Part shown: positions 37,004-45,989 of the stretch, one piece after another
Position numbering within the stretch: position 1 is the stretch's first letter
Layout of the letters: every line of letters starts with the position of its first letter
Assembly: GCA_027080725.1 (NCBI GenBank)
Contig: JALWRC010000017.1
Location: forward strand, 21,773-85,772
Origin: Saprospiraceae bacterium
GTDB lineage: Bacteria > Bacteroidota > Bacteroidia > Chitinophagales > Saprospiraceae
Direction of reading: 5' to 3'
Length of the DNA stretch: 64,000 nucleotides
Notes under the pieces: model-generated
What the model was told of the DNA's origin: nothing
Databases searched by the model: none
Seen by the model: the letters and a program-made list of their open reading frames with translations, nothing else
Translations under genes and position numbers: made by a program

Positions 37004-37107
37004 CCGTGTCATCGCAATCTATATACTTTATCAAGACAATAAACCGGAACGATTTAATCAGCGAAACCGGCATTCGACGTTTTAATCACAAATTAAATCC
37101 ATGCATT

Positions 37108-37512
37108 ATGAAATCACTAAACATTCTTTTACTCACAATAGCAATGCTTGCCCTCAGCTCATGCGGGGAAGATATTTCCGTCGATTTTCAAAAAGATAGC
37201 GATAATACGGGTAAAGTCATTCTACTACCGAGCAGGCGCATGCCGATGACATCCATGACTGTAGACGACCAATTACTCGTTCACCAAAAATATGTGAAGT
37301 CGATTGTGGTCAACAACCTTCCGGAAGGCCCACACCGGATTCATATCAGCTCCGGCTTTTCAGAGTTTGCTGAGACCATGGATGCAGAGATTCCGGTCAT
37401 TATTGAGAAAAACAAAACGAAAACCAAGCTCTTTGGTGTACCGCCGGACAATCCCGGGATTTATACCTATTGGGGTTTGTTCTTGGTAGCGCTTTTTCTC
37501 GGCCACCCTTAA
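37108..37512 (+). CDS. Small predicted lipoprotein with C-terminal hydrophobic tail
   Basis: A 134-residue protein. I place the start at 37108 because it gives a clean lipoprotein signal (MKSLNILLLTIAMLALSSC, Cys at residue 19); the open frame back to 36973 would bury it. The middle (about 40-110) looks like an all-beta domain (VVNNLPEGPHRIHISS), and the last ~16 residues are hydrophobic (YWGLFLVALFLG). I do not recognise the family. It is divergent from susC and convergent with the flavoprotein gene, whose 3' end is 6 bases away. Confidence 0.6.
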   Translation: MKSLNILLLTIAMLALSSCGEDISVDFQKDSDNTGKVILLPSRRMPMTSMTVDDQLLVHQKYVKSIVVNNLPEGPHRIHISSGFSEFAETMDAEIPVIIEKNKTKTKLFGVPPDNPGIYTYWGLFLVALFLGHP

Positions 37513-37518
37513 TCTCAT

Positions 37519-38727
37519 TTAGTTCGTTCCCGCAATATACCCTGTCGTCCATGCAGCTTGAAAATTGAAGCCTCCGGTGATGCCGTCAATGTCCAATATT
37601 TCTCCGGAAAAGAACAACCCGGGGCATACTTTGGACTGCATGGTGACAGGTGACACGTCTCGTAAGTCGATGCCTCCGCAGGTGACGAATTCTTCCTTGA
37701 AGGTCGTTTTTCCAAGGACTTGGTAAAGATCATGGCTCAGGGTGTCTATGAGTTTATTCATCCCCTTCTTACCCAGCTCTGCCCATGGCTTTTCTTCCGG
37801 AAGGGCGGCACGCTTCAGCAAGTATTGCCACAATCGTGTGGGAATATGAAAGGGTTTCACCGCCATGAGGTGCTTCTTTGGGGCCTCTTGCACCATCGCA
37901 ATGAAGTGCTCACGAAGCTCTTCAAAATTGCGAATTCCCGTCCAATTCACCCGGAGATTGAATCGATAATCCCTATCGTACAGATCTCGGGCAGCAAAAG
38001 AGGACAAAACGAGCACAGCCGGTCCACTCAATCCCCAATGTGTAATCAATAGGGGGCCGGAATGCGTCCAACGGGTTCCCTCTATACGTACTATAGCCTG
38101 CGGCACACTGAGCCCCGGCAAATCCAACAGTTCCTGTGGTGCCAGATTAAATGAAAAGAGAGAGGGAACGGGTTCGACGATACGATGCCCCAATTGCTCC
38201 AACCAATCCAAGCCCTCACGACGGGGAGACCCTCCGGTTGCCACGATGACTTTATCTGCAGACAGTACTTCGCCATTGGCTCCCGATATCAACTGCCAGG
38301 CACCGTCTGTGTATTTAATGGTGTTTACCCGGGTGTTCAGTTTGAGCGGGATACCCAATCGTTCGACTTCGGTTAAGAGGCATTGGACGATATCCGATGA
38401 TCGGTCGGTGACGGGAAATACCCTACCGTCCGGCTCGGTCTTTAGCGGAACGCCCCTGGACTCAAACCACCGCATCGCCGCATGGTTATCAAACACTTTA
38501 AAGCTCTTTTTAAGCCATTTGCTACCCCGGGGATAAGCGGCTAAGAGTTGCCTGTGGAAGGCCGCCCCGTTGGTGACATTACACCGTCCTCCTCCTGATA
38601 TTTTGACCTTGGCCAGGGGATGGGAGGTCTTTTCGAGGATGACCACCTTAGCTGTTGGATTTTCTTCTTTGGCCCGGATGGCCGCAAAGCACCCCGCAGC
38701 TCCACCTCCTACGATAGCTATTACCAT
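37519..38727 (-). CDS. BaiN/HI0933-family FAD-dependent oxidoreductase
   Basis: A 402-residue flavoprotein. It has an N-terminal FAD Rossmann motif (AIVGGGAAGCFAAIRA), the family motif SGGGRCNVTN near residue 45, and the C-terminal block CGGIDLRDVSP ... GLFFSGEILDIDGITGGFNFQAAW that closes the FAD site. Members reduce unsaturated or steroid-like compounds in some bacteria, but most have no known substrate. The start codon is embedded in an exact dispersed 13-mer (GGTATGAAATGGT, with ATGG as the start); an ATG four bases earlier is out of frame. The gene follows the ftcD gene on the same strand after 10 bases. Confidence 0.85.
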   Translation of the reverse strand: MVIAIVGGGAAGCFAAIRAKEENPTAKVVILEKTSHPLAKVKISGGGRCNVTNGAAFHRQLLAAYPRGSKWLKKSFKVFDNHAAMRWFESRGVPLKTEPDGRVFPVTDRSSDIVQCLLTEVERLGIPLKLNTRVNTIKYTDGAWQLISGANGEVLSADKVIVATGGSPRREGLDWLEQLGHRIVEPVPSLFSFNLAPQELLDLPGLSVPQAIVRIEGTRWTHSGPLLITHWGLSGPAVLVLSSFAARDLYDRDYRFNLRVNWTGIRNFEELREHFIAMVQEAPKKHLMAVKPFHIPTRLWQYLLKRAALPEEKPWAELGKKGMNKLIDTLSHDLYQVLGKTTFKEEFVTCGGIDLRDVSPVTMQSKVCPGLFFSGEILDIDGITGGFNFQAAWTTGYIAGTN

Positions 38728-38735
38728 TTCATACC
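38723..38735 (-). repeat. Dispersed 13-mer overlapping a start codon
   Basis: Exact GGTATGAAATGGT on the minus strand, spanning the gap between ftcD and the flavoprotein gene. Its ATGGT forms the flavoprotein start. Confidence 0.85.
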
Positions 38736-38737
38736 CA

Positions 38738-40426
38738 TTATAAAAGGCTCTCCAACTTTGCCCTCATCCTTTGCTCTGCAGCTTCGACCTCTGCTATAAT
38801 CGCATTGCCTTCCTCCAACACCTTTGACCGGAATGCGTCGTCCTCGACACCGGGCATATTGATCCGGACATTCATCCAGGCACCCAATGCTGCTGCGCGC
38901 AGGCACAGAATCCCGACGCCTCCATCAGAGGCGGAAGCGGGGTTGCCCTCCTCGATCATCTGCTCGACGAGCGGTATGGCCTCCAGCACGGTGCGCATCA
39001 CCTCGAGTGGCACCTCAATGGCATATTTTGTGGCTTCCTGCATGGCTTCCTTCCGCGCCGCCTTCTCTTCGGTGCTCCCTTTGGGCAAGCGCACCGCGTC
39101 AATTATCCTATTGAAAGCGTGGGTGTCTTCATCCACTAGAAACAGCAACTTGTCCACCAGCGCCTGTCCTCGTTCCGCTACGATGGAAAAATGCTCCCAG
39201 CGCTCATCCCATCCGCGTTTGTGGGAGGATAGATTGGCCACCATTGTCCCAAGTGCTGCCCCCATCGCACCGGCGTATGCGGACACGGATCCTCCTCCAG
39301 GAGCGACGCTTTCGGAAGCGATCTTGTAAGCGAAGTTGCGCAGTGACATCTTGACGAGCGGATCGCGCTCCCCGTCTTCCAATAAATATTCTATTATCTT
39401 TTTGTCCGGATCAAACGGGGCCAATTCGTCGAGGCCCATGGATTTGATGGCGATATGTATGATTTCCCGTTCGGGGATACCGGTAGACCGGTTTTGAAGG
39501 CGCAAAAAGTATTTTCCGGCATCAATCATGGCTTGTTTTGGGATAAGCCCCACGAGTTCGGAGCCCGTAACCCGCATATTCCGTTCCCGGGCAGAAGTTC
39601 TACACGCCTCGAAGGCGGTATGAAATGGTGTCATCCGCACATCTGTAATATTCATGGAAACCTGGGCGATACCATACTCCTCGATAAACCATCCGATCGC
39701 TTTCACCCCCATGAGTTTGCCGGGAATACGAACGGCCTCCCCCTTTTCATCCCGTACGATCTTCCCGGTCAGTGGGTTCCCTTGGCGTTTGACACGACCT
39801 TGCTCCCGGATATCAAACGCCACCGCATTGGCACGACGCACGGAGGTCGTATTGAGATTGACGTTGTAGGCGATCAGAAAATCCCGCGCCCCGATGACGG
39901 TAGCACCGGCACCGGGATGAAATTTGGTGGGGCCGTAATCGGGCTTCCATTCCGGGTCGGATAGTTTCTTTTCCAATCCCTCATATTCCCCCGAGCGAAT
40001 GACTGCCAAATTCTTCCTTTCCGGACGGGTTGCCGCCGCTTCGTACATATAGACGGGGATACCCAGCTCCTCCCCCACTCTATTACCTAAAACATGTGCA
40101 TATTGTGCTGCCTCTTCCATAGTCAATCCGGCCACAGGAATCAGAGGGCACACATCAGTCGCCCCCATGCGGGGATGTTCTCCTTCGTGCTTGCTCATAT
40201 CGATGAGTGCTGCCGCCTCTTTAATCAAAAGAAAAGCGGCTTCGACCACCGCCTCAGGAGGGCCGACAAAGGTGATTACCGTCCTATTGGTCGCCTTTCC
40301 CGGATCGACATCCAGAAGTCGAACACCTTCAACCTGTTCTATTACCCGGGAAACCTGACGAATGACCTCGGCATCCCGTCCTTCGCTGATATTGGGGACA
40401 CATTCGAGAATTGGTTTTGCCTTCAT
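38738..40426 (-). CDS. ftcD: Glutamate formimidoyltransferase / formimidoyltetrahydrofolate cyclodeaminase
   Basis: A 562-residue bifunctional enzyme of histidine breakdown. It transfers the formimino group from formiminoglutamate to tetrahydrofolate and then releases ammonia to give methenyl-THF. The formiminotransferase N and C subdomains span about 4-180 and 182-330 (LECVPNISEGRD, HEGEHPRMGATDVCPLIP with the catalytic His, KFHPGAGATVIGARDFLIAYNVNL). The cyclodeaminase domain spans about 355-550 (SVAPGGGSVSAYAGAMGAALG). The fused form is standard in Bacteroidota. Other hut genes are not in the window. An exact dispersed 13-mer lies in the gene at 39617-39629. Confidence 0.95.
   Translation of the reverse strand: MKAKPILECVPNISEGRDAEVIRQVSRVIEQVEGVRLLDVDPGKATNRTVITFVGPPEAVVEAAFLLIKEAAALIDMSKHEGEHPRMGATDVCPLIPVAGLTMEEAAQYAHVLGNRVGEELGIPVYMYEAAATRPERKNLAVIRSGEYEGLEKKLSDPEWKPDYGPTKFHPGAGATVIGARDFLIAYNVNLNTTSVRRANAVAFDIREQGRVKRQGNPLTGKIVRDEKGEAVRIPGKLMGVKAIGWFIEEYGIAQVSMNITDVRMTPFHTAFEACRTSARERNMRVTGSELVGLIPKQAMIDAGKYFLRLQNRSTGIPEREIIHIAIKSMGLDELAPFDPDKKIIEYLLEDGERDPLVKMSLRNFAYKIASESVAPGGGSVSAYAGAMGAALGTMVANLSSHKRGWDERWEHFSIVAERGQALVDKLLFLVDEDTHAFNRIIDAVRLPKGSTEEKAARKEAMQEATKYAIEVPLEVMRTVLEAIPLVEQMIEEGNPASASDGGVGILCLRAAALGAWMNVRINMPGVEDDAFRSKVLEEGNAIIAEVEAAEQRMRAKLESLL
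39617..39629 (+). repeat. Dispersed 13-mer, copy inside ftcD
   Basis: Exact GGTATGAAATGGT on the plus strand; read on the coding strand as Pro-Phe-His-Thr within VRMTPFHTAF. Confidence 0.85.
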
Positions 40427-40517
40427 TTTATTGTCTTTATTTTAGAGTGCGAAAATACGCTGAATTATCCGACTTGGAGAGGCGAAGGGGGAAATAATCG
40501 AATAACATTATGTCTAC

Positions 40518-40548
40518 ATTTCCCCTCTCTTTTCGGGAAAGGGGAAAT
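40518..40548. repeat. Imperfect inverted repeat between secreted-protein and ftcD genes
   Basis: ATTTCCCC (40518-40525) and GGGGAAAT (40541-40548) are exact complements, extended with mismatches towards a TTCG turn. It is of the CCCCTCTC/GAGAGGGG kind that is scattered between genes in many Bacteroidota. It lacks a T-tract, so I call it a dispersed palindrome rather than a terminator. Confidence 0.5.
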
Positions 40549-40664
40549 CAGTCGTACCGGAAAGAAAACTCTTCAACGTCAGAACGATTTATGAGGCAAT
40601 TCTTATTTCAAATTTTATTCAATTTCCGGAAATTCTTAATACCCACCTTAAATTATAGTCTTCT

Positions 40665-42917
40665 TCACCGTTGCAAAACAAACTTCTTTGAAACTGTTTT
40701 ACCCCCGAATTGTAGATTAATTAAATACATCCCATCCGGTAGATGGTTTAAATTCAAACTAAAATGGGTTCCTTTCACCGGTTTTTGAAGGACCACCTTC
40801 CCCTGCATATCGATTACTTGAAGAAGACCATTTTCAGTATTTGGCAATTCAATTTCAATAGTGCCATTTGACAATTTGGGATAAAAACCAATATCCATTT
40901 TTTTGAAATACACACTTGCTATTTTGGAATAAGAAAATGCTCCGTTATAATCTACATGCTTTAGGCGATAGTACCCCAAGCCCAAATGAGGAGTTGAATC
41001 AAAAAAATAATAGTATTCTTGAGCATAGCTGATACCCCGCCCTTTCCGTTTACCAATTGTATGCCATTCTTGGGCATTATCGGATTGCTCAATTTCAAAA
41101 TAATCAGTATTTTGATCTTCCACACACACCCATTTCAACATAACGCCATCACCCTTTTGGTAGGCTTGGAGCGGCGACAAATATTCCACACCCAAAGGAG
41201 ATTGATATTCCCAAGCCCCAATATCAGGTGTTCCGACGACAGGATTTCCACAAAAATCTATAGTAAGACCGACATCTGTCCCTGCGTCAATTGCAGGTGA
41301 ACCTTCTAGTAGCTTAAAATCTTCCGGCTCGGAAAAACTACCCGAAGCGTTTTCAAAAAGAGGGGTATCAAGCACACTTTGAGGGTCAAAAGTACAACTA
41401 TCCCATTGTAGTGCCTGCCATTGAGAAAAATTTCTCTCATTGATATAATCAGGAACATAAACCCAGTAAAATTTAGGCCCATCTAAATCGAAAAGATTGT
41501 AATCTGACCGAAGTGATATCGTATCAGCTCCGCTAAACCAATGAATATGGTACATCCCGGCATTAGCAGATATATTATTTTTAAAATTAACTCTGGCCCC
41601 TTTACCTGCATAATTTCTTCCTGAAGCAAAACTGCTTTCACATCCGTAAATCGTATTGTTATAACAATCTTGGACGTCTTCAAACTGCAAGCGAATCCCT
41701 ACCTTGCAATTAACTACGATATTATTGTATATCTCAATTCCACTTTTATCTGAGAACGAGTTATTATTACATTGGGTTGCGATTCCATAACCTGTTGCGC
41801 TACCATCCGGATCACAATCCTTTATGAAATTGTACCTTATAACCATATTAGTAAGTCTTTGGTTGGTAAATGTATATAGCAATGGTCCGCTACCACAGCG
41901 TTCGATATAATTATTCTCAATTATCCAACCGGTTCCTCCCTGTAAACCAATAGCATGTTCATCTGAATTTTGCTGTTCTGGTAAAACTCCAATATCGTGG
42001 AAATGATTGTCTTTTATTACGATGTGATTAGCTCCTCCCTCATCAGAGTTGTCAATGCCATAAACCCCATTTCCACACCATCCGATATCACAATTAACCA
42101 CTTCATTATAATCCTGTCCTTTCCAAAAACTTATACCATAATTTCTTTCCCACGCAATTTTACATCCATCCCAGCGTAAGTGATGATGATTATATTGTGA
42201 AGGCAAGCCTGAAACAGCATAGAGCGTTAAATTTTTAAAGGTAATAAAATGCAATGGTGCAAAATTGTTTATGTATTTGTCCCAGTCGAAACTATAACCG
42301 AAAAAGTAAGAATAAACCCTGTGTGTTGGATTACCATTATCTGTTAAGTGCACATAGAGGGAATCGTAAGGTGGTGGTAGGTACATTTTTCCAGGGGAGT
42401 TTTCTAAATCGGAATAATCATTGGCCACTCCGAGAATAATAGGGCTATTGGGGTCGGTAGTCTCTATATCCTGAAAATACCAGTTATAAGTATATGAGGC
42501 ATGTAGGCCGATGCTCCATACATTATTTCCCCGATTGTTCCAATCCTCATAATCCATTCGTGAGTGCCCCCATATGACTCCCGGGTCACCGGGATAATCA
42601 CCTCTAATGATGAGGTGATGCAAGGAATCTAGACCAGATTTAATACCAATCTTCCCTTGGATGGCAATGAGATCATGAGGCAAAGTGTCGTGAAAAACAT
42701 GCCGTCCACAAATATAGATTTCATCGGTCGGACCAATGGTGCCGTCTTGAAATTTTCCATTTAATATTTCCAGTCCATTCCAAGCATTATCATAAGAAGT
42801 GCCGTCCTCTGTCCCATACGTTTGTCCAGTGAATGCAGGACGCACATACCAGGTATTTTGGGCGAATAGCAATACGTTTAGCATTAAAAATGTCGATAGA
42901 ATAGTTAGTTTTTTCAT
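40665..42917 (-). CDS. Secreted right-handed beta-helix protein with T9SS sorting domain
   Basis: A 750-residue exported protein started at 42917 (MKKLTILSTFLMLNVLLFAQ is a clear signal peptide); the frame runs back to 43055 but that part has no signal. The body (about 100-560) has the Asn/Asp/Gly-rich repeating strands of a parallel beta-helix (IVIKDNHFHDIGV, WIIENNYIERCGSG, MVIRYNFIKDCDPDG, IEIYNNIVVNCKVG), as in polysaccharide lyases and surface glycan-binding proteins. A type A sorting domain (about 675-750) ends KTVSKKFVLQR. No lyase active site can be assigned from sequence. It is one of three successive minus-strand genes for T9SS cargo. Confidence 0.75.
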   Translation of the reverse strand: MKKLTILSTFLMLNVLLFAQNTWYVRPAFTGQTYGTEDGTSYDNAWNGLEILNGKFQDGTIGPTDEIYICGRHVFHDTLPHDLIAIQGKIGIKSGLDSLHHLIIRGDYPGDPGVIWGHSRMDYEDWNNRGNNVWSIGLHASYTYNWYFQDIETTDPNSPIILGVANDYSDLENSPGKMYLPPPYDSLYVHLTDNGNPTHRVYSYFFGYSFDWDKYINNFAPLHFITFKNLTLYAVSGLPSQYNHHHLRWDGCKIAWERNYGISFWKGQDYNEVVNCDIGWCGNGVYGIDNSDEGGANHIVIKDNHFHDIGVLPEQQNSDEHAIGLQGGTGWIIENNYIERCGSGPLLYTFTNQRLTNMVIRYNFIKDCDPDGSATGYGIATQCNNNSFSDKSGIEIYNNIVVNCKVGIRLQFEDVQDCYNNTIYGCESSFASGRNYAGKGARVNFKNNISANAGMYHIHWFSGADTISLRSDYNLFDLDGPKFYWVYVPDYINERNFSQWQALQWDSCTFDPQSVLDTPLFENASGSFSEPEDFKLLEGSPAIDAGTDVGLTIDFCGNPVVGTPDIGAWEYQSPLGVEYLSPLQAYQKGDGVMLKWVCVEDQNTDYFEIEQSDNAQEWHTIGKRKGRGISYAQEYYYFFDSTPHLGLGYYRLKHVDYNGAFSYSKIASVYFKKMDIGFYPKLSNGTIEIELPNTENGLLQVIDMQGKVVLQKPVKGTHFSLNLNHLPDGMYLINLQFGGKTVSKKFVLQR

Positions 42918-43014
42918 ATTTCTATTTTTGATAACACAATGACTTTTTATTATAAAATTTGATGTTGTATCCAATAAATTCCGCCGGGGCTTCGCCCTTT
43001 GTGAAAAGTTTAAT

Positions 43015-45933
43015 TCATTTCTTCTGCAAAACAAGCTTCCTCGACACCATTTCATCTCCTTTTTTTAAACCAATCAAATAAGTCCCGTCGGACAGATTAC
43101 TCAAATCCAAAGTGACATGATTTCCATTGAGTAATTGTCGAAAGACCACCTTGCCCTCTGTGTCAAAAACCTGGATATCGGTATTTACATTTCCGGGCAA
43201 TACAATTTCAACCCGCCCCGTCGTCGGATTGGGGAGCACCTTGAAATTGATGTCTTTGAGGGCTTCCGAAATTCCTGTCACAATCTCTTTTGGCACCAGC
43301 ATATTCTCCGGCGAATCGCTCAGATAAGGAGGAATATTTAGAAAATAAAAAGCATCCACCCAAAACAAATCCTGTATTTTCCAGACGGTATCTCTATCCA
43401 TTTCATTGGTGACAGGAATCTTCAAAAAACCCAGTTCATCCACGCTGTGCTGAGTGCCTTCTGTCTGCGACGGTGCTTTGATATTGAGATATGCCCAGTC
43501 GTAATGAAGAAAGATGGTATCCACATCGGCAGGAACATAAAAATACATGGGTGTCCAGTCATTGAAAGTTAAAGGATGTTCTTCTGATGCTTCCAAGACA
43601 AAACGGTGTGGTGTGTCAAAAAGTGGGAAATATGTATTATAATCCCCGTTGTCAAATTCCATCCGGTAAAGCCCCGGGTTGATAATGAGGTTGGTTATCT
43701 CATTGATGGCATATTCTCCATCAAAATAACCAATCTCCAGTCTTTTATCAAAAATATAGTCGCCTGTCGCCAGTTCCCTGACATAACCTTCACCGATTTC
43801 CGACTCCCAATCAGGAGTGTAAATATTGGATTGTCGCATTTCGATACTGAGCGTTTCGTTGTTTTCAGAGAGGAAATACCAATTGGAATGGCCGGAAGGG
43901 CCTGCCGAAGCACTTTCGTCGAAGGCTTCGATTTTGGGCTCAATCATGGATGGTGCTTTGTCAGGGTAAAGCGGAACAAGATGCTTCGAATAACTACGTA
44001 AAAGAGATTCTTCGGGGTACTTTTGTAAATCATCGCTTAGCATTGTTTGCATTTCGGCACTGGCAAAATCCTCTCCATTGCTCATCCACAAAGTAGGATG
44101 AATATCCATTTCGAAGAAATTCCAACCGTCCCATTTATCAAAATTCTCTAAGAGACTATGCTCAAAAAGCAATCGCAATTGAAATGCCCAAAACTGAATG
44201 ACTTGACGACGGCGGATACGATAACCGTATTGCAAAAGCGGTAGTGCCGCCTGTTGTGCCATGAGAGTATCATTGGTGGGAGTGGCCGCTTTCTCTGCTT
44301 CGTAATATTCGTGAAAAAGAATGGCATAATGCACATAGGCGTACATATCCTCCACACGCTTGTATTCAGGTGTACCGGGCTGTACTAAATCGAATGCTTG
44401 TTGTACAAATTTCAACCAACGATTTATCTTGATATACGTGTTGTCGCTGCGCAAAACGGAAGGGTCATTTTCCCAGTTTTCGTACAATGCTTTCATTGGA
44501 TGAGCAGCATTGCCAAAGGCTGATTCTATCCAGTCGTTGTAGAGGCTATCCGCGTTGGCATGGATGTCCCATAGGAGCTTGCGAGCGACGTAATACGATG
44601 GTCCGCCCCGCATCCAGTTGGCTTGTGATTCGGCAGAGAATGACCTTACGTTCCACTCATTGTAAATAAACGGAAGGTGCTTTTTGAGATATTCCAACGA
44701 TACTCGACCCTGCCCCAGAGGCAATCCCATATCCCACTGGTATTCTCCCAAATAATCATAGATGCCAAAATTCTGGAGTCCTGCGTTTTTCCAGCCTGTT
44801 GCTATCTGATTGAAGCTCAAATTCGTATTGTTGAAGGCCAAGGCCATTTGTCCGTAAAGATTTGGGGAAACCCTTGTATTGAGCGGTGGCACGAGATGTG
44901 AAGGGTAAATATAGAAGGAAGCCTGAGCTCCGGGAATGGCATCCACCAAACCATCGGCGACGTAGTTGGCGATATGGAGCATTTGGTCGGCTCCATTGCC
45001 CAAAGCCAGTGCATCGGGATGATAGGATATGTCATTTCCGTCGTTAGGTTCGATGGTGATCATAAACTCCTTAGGATTGTACTGCTTGTACATATTTAGC
45101 CACTCGATGCGATTTTCGAGCATGAGCTGTGCCAAATTGAGATTGCTGTATTCGAGGTTGACACCATCTCCATTGGCTCCATTGTCGATATAATCCTGCC
45201 AGGTATAAAGCGTACCATCTTCTTTGGTGGCGAAATATTCGGGATGTAACTGGAAAGTATCGGGGTCAGCAGCTATGTCATCCTGATAAGAGTGCCCAAC
45301 GGCGAAAGTCGAAGGATAAGCATCCCCTTGTTGGGTAATAATACTACCTTGTTGGGTAGCCCGAAAAAAGAACTCTCTATCCCGTGCATTTTTTGTTAAA
45401 ACGGATTCATATCCATCGCCATCTCCGTTGGCGTACCAAAGATTACGTGAAATAAAATCCGGTTCGTCAAATTTCTTCTTTGTGAATGCCCAGTTGGGGT
45501 TATTGGGAATAATCGTCCAGTCGGGAGAGGGCGTGAGGAATTTGCAACCCAACTGCTTAATAAAATCAAACATCCCATGTTCGACACCGATTCGTTCATT
45601 GCCGACTATAAGCACCCGATTGCTATTCACATCGGAGAGGAATGCTTCGCCATTCATAGCAGATAATGTCGCATCATCCGTGGCGGATAGCACCGTCGTA
45701 TTAGGACGTATTGCCAATAAAATACCGCTGCCGTCATAGCTGTCTGTAGTATTGACGGAATAGGTATTTCCTTCGATTTGCTGTAAAAACCCGGCGAGTT
45801 CTTCCGCCAGATTAACCATATTTGTATCTGCGGTGGGCTGTAGATATATATTCTTATCTGTAAGCTGCCCTAGTGCTTGGGAAGCAATAAACAGTAAGAA
45901 AAAGACCCAATTATTTATTTTTATTTTTAACAT
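43015..45933 (-). CDS. Secreted DUF4838-family protein with T9SS sorting domain
   Basis: A 972-residue exported protein. It has a signal peptide (cleavage near ALGQ, residue 22) and an N-terminal alpha/beta domain (about 25-150, ELAGFLQQIEGNTYSV) like the non-catalytic front domain of alpha-glucuronidases and GH20 enzymes. Next is the DUF4838 TIM-barrel-like region (about 170-480, with NRIEWLNMYKQYNPKEFMITIEPNDGND and YDYLGEYQWDMGLPLG). A long C-terminal part follows, ending in a type A sorting domain (RKLVLQKK). DUF4838 proteins are thought to be glycoside hydrolases but few are characterised. The sorting domain resembles that of the neighbouring beta-helix protein (both GKVV-LQ/FRQ and NHLPDG/NLSDG segments), suggesting a shared cargo set. 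Confidence 0.75.
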   Translation of the reverse strand: MLKIKINNWVFFLLFIASQALGQLTDKNIYLQPTADTNMVNLAEELAGFLQQIEGNTYSVNTTDSYDGSGILLAIRPNTTVLSATDDATLSAMNGEAFLSDVNSNRVLIVGNERIGVEHGMFDFIKQLGCKFLTPSPDWTIIPNNPNWAFTKKKFDEPDFISRNLWYANGDGDGYESVLTKNARDREFFFRATQQGSIITQQGDAYPSTFAVGHSYQDDIAADPDTFQLHPEYFATKEDGTLYTWQDYIDNGANGDGVNLEYSNLNLAQLMLENRIEWLNMYKQYNPKEFMITIEPNDGNDISYHPDALALGNGADQMLHIANYVADGLVDAIPGAQASFYIYPSHLVPPLNTRVSPNLYGQMALAFNNTNLSFNQIATGWKNAGLQNFGIYDYLGEYQWDMGLPLGQGRVSLEYLKKHLPFIYNEWNVRSFSAESQANWMRGGPSYYVARKLLWDIHANADSLYNDWIESAFGNAAHPMKALYENWENDPSVLRSDNTYIKINRWLKFVQQAFDLVQPGTPEYKRVEDMYAYVHYAILFHEYYEAEKAATPTNDTLMAQQAALPLLQYGYRIRRRQVIQFWAFQLRLLFEHSLLENFDKWDGWNFFEMDIHPTLWMSNGEDFASAEMQTMLSDDLQKYPEESLLRSYSKHLVPLYPDKAPSMIEPKIEAFDESASAGPSGHSNWYFLSENNETLSIEMRQSNIYTPDWESEIGEGYVRELATGDYIFDKRLEIGYFDGEYAINEITNLIINPGLYRMEFDNGDYNTYFPLFDTPHRFVLEASEEHPLTFNDWTPMYFYVPADVDTIFLHYDWAYLNIKAPSQTEGTQHSVDELGFLKIPVTNEMDRDTVWKIQDLFWVDAFYFLNIPPYLSDSPENMLVPKEIVTGISEALKDINFKVLPNPTTGRVEIVLPGNVNTDIQVFDTEGKVVFRQLLNGNHVTLDLSNLSDGTYLIGLKKGDEMVSRKLVLQKK

Positions 45934-45989
45934 TTCGATTGTTTTTAATTGTTAGAAAAAATACAGTATCATGCACTTAGTAGTATGTA

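Noticed and set aside
36973-37107. 45-codon N-terminal extension of the small lipoprotein
   Set aside because: Places a lipoprotein signal in the middle of the protein and would overlap the likely promoter.
42918-43055. 46-codon extension of the beta-helix protein
   Set aside because: A textbook signal peptide begins at 42917; the extension would also overlap the DUF4838 gene.
43046-43059. Further copy of the dispersed 13-mer (ACCATTTCATCTCC)
   Set aside because: Eleven of 13 matches within a coding GDEMVS segment; chance is likely. The same holds for 2481 and 58257.
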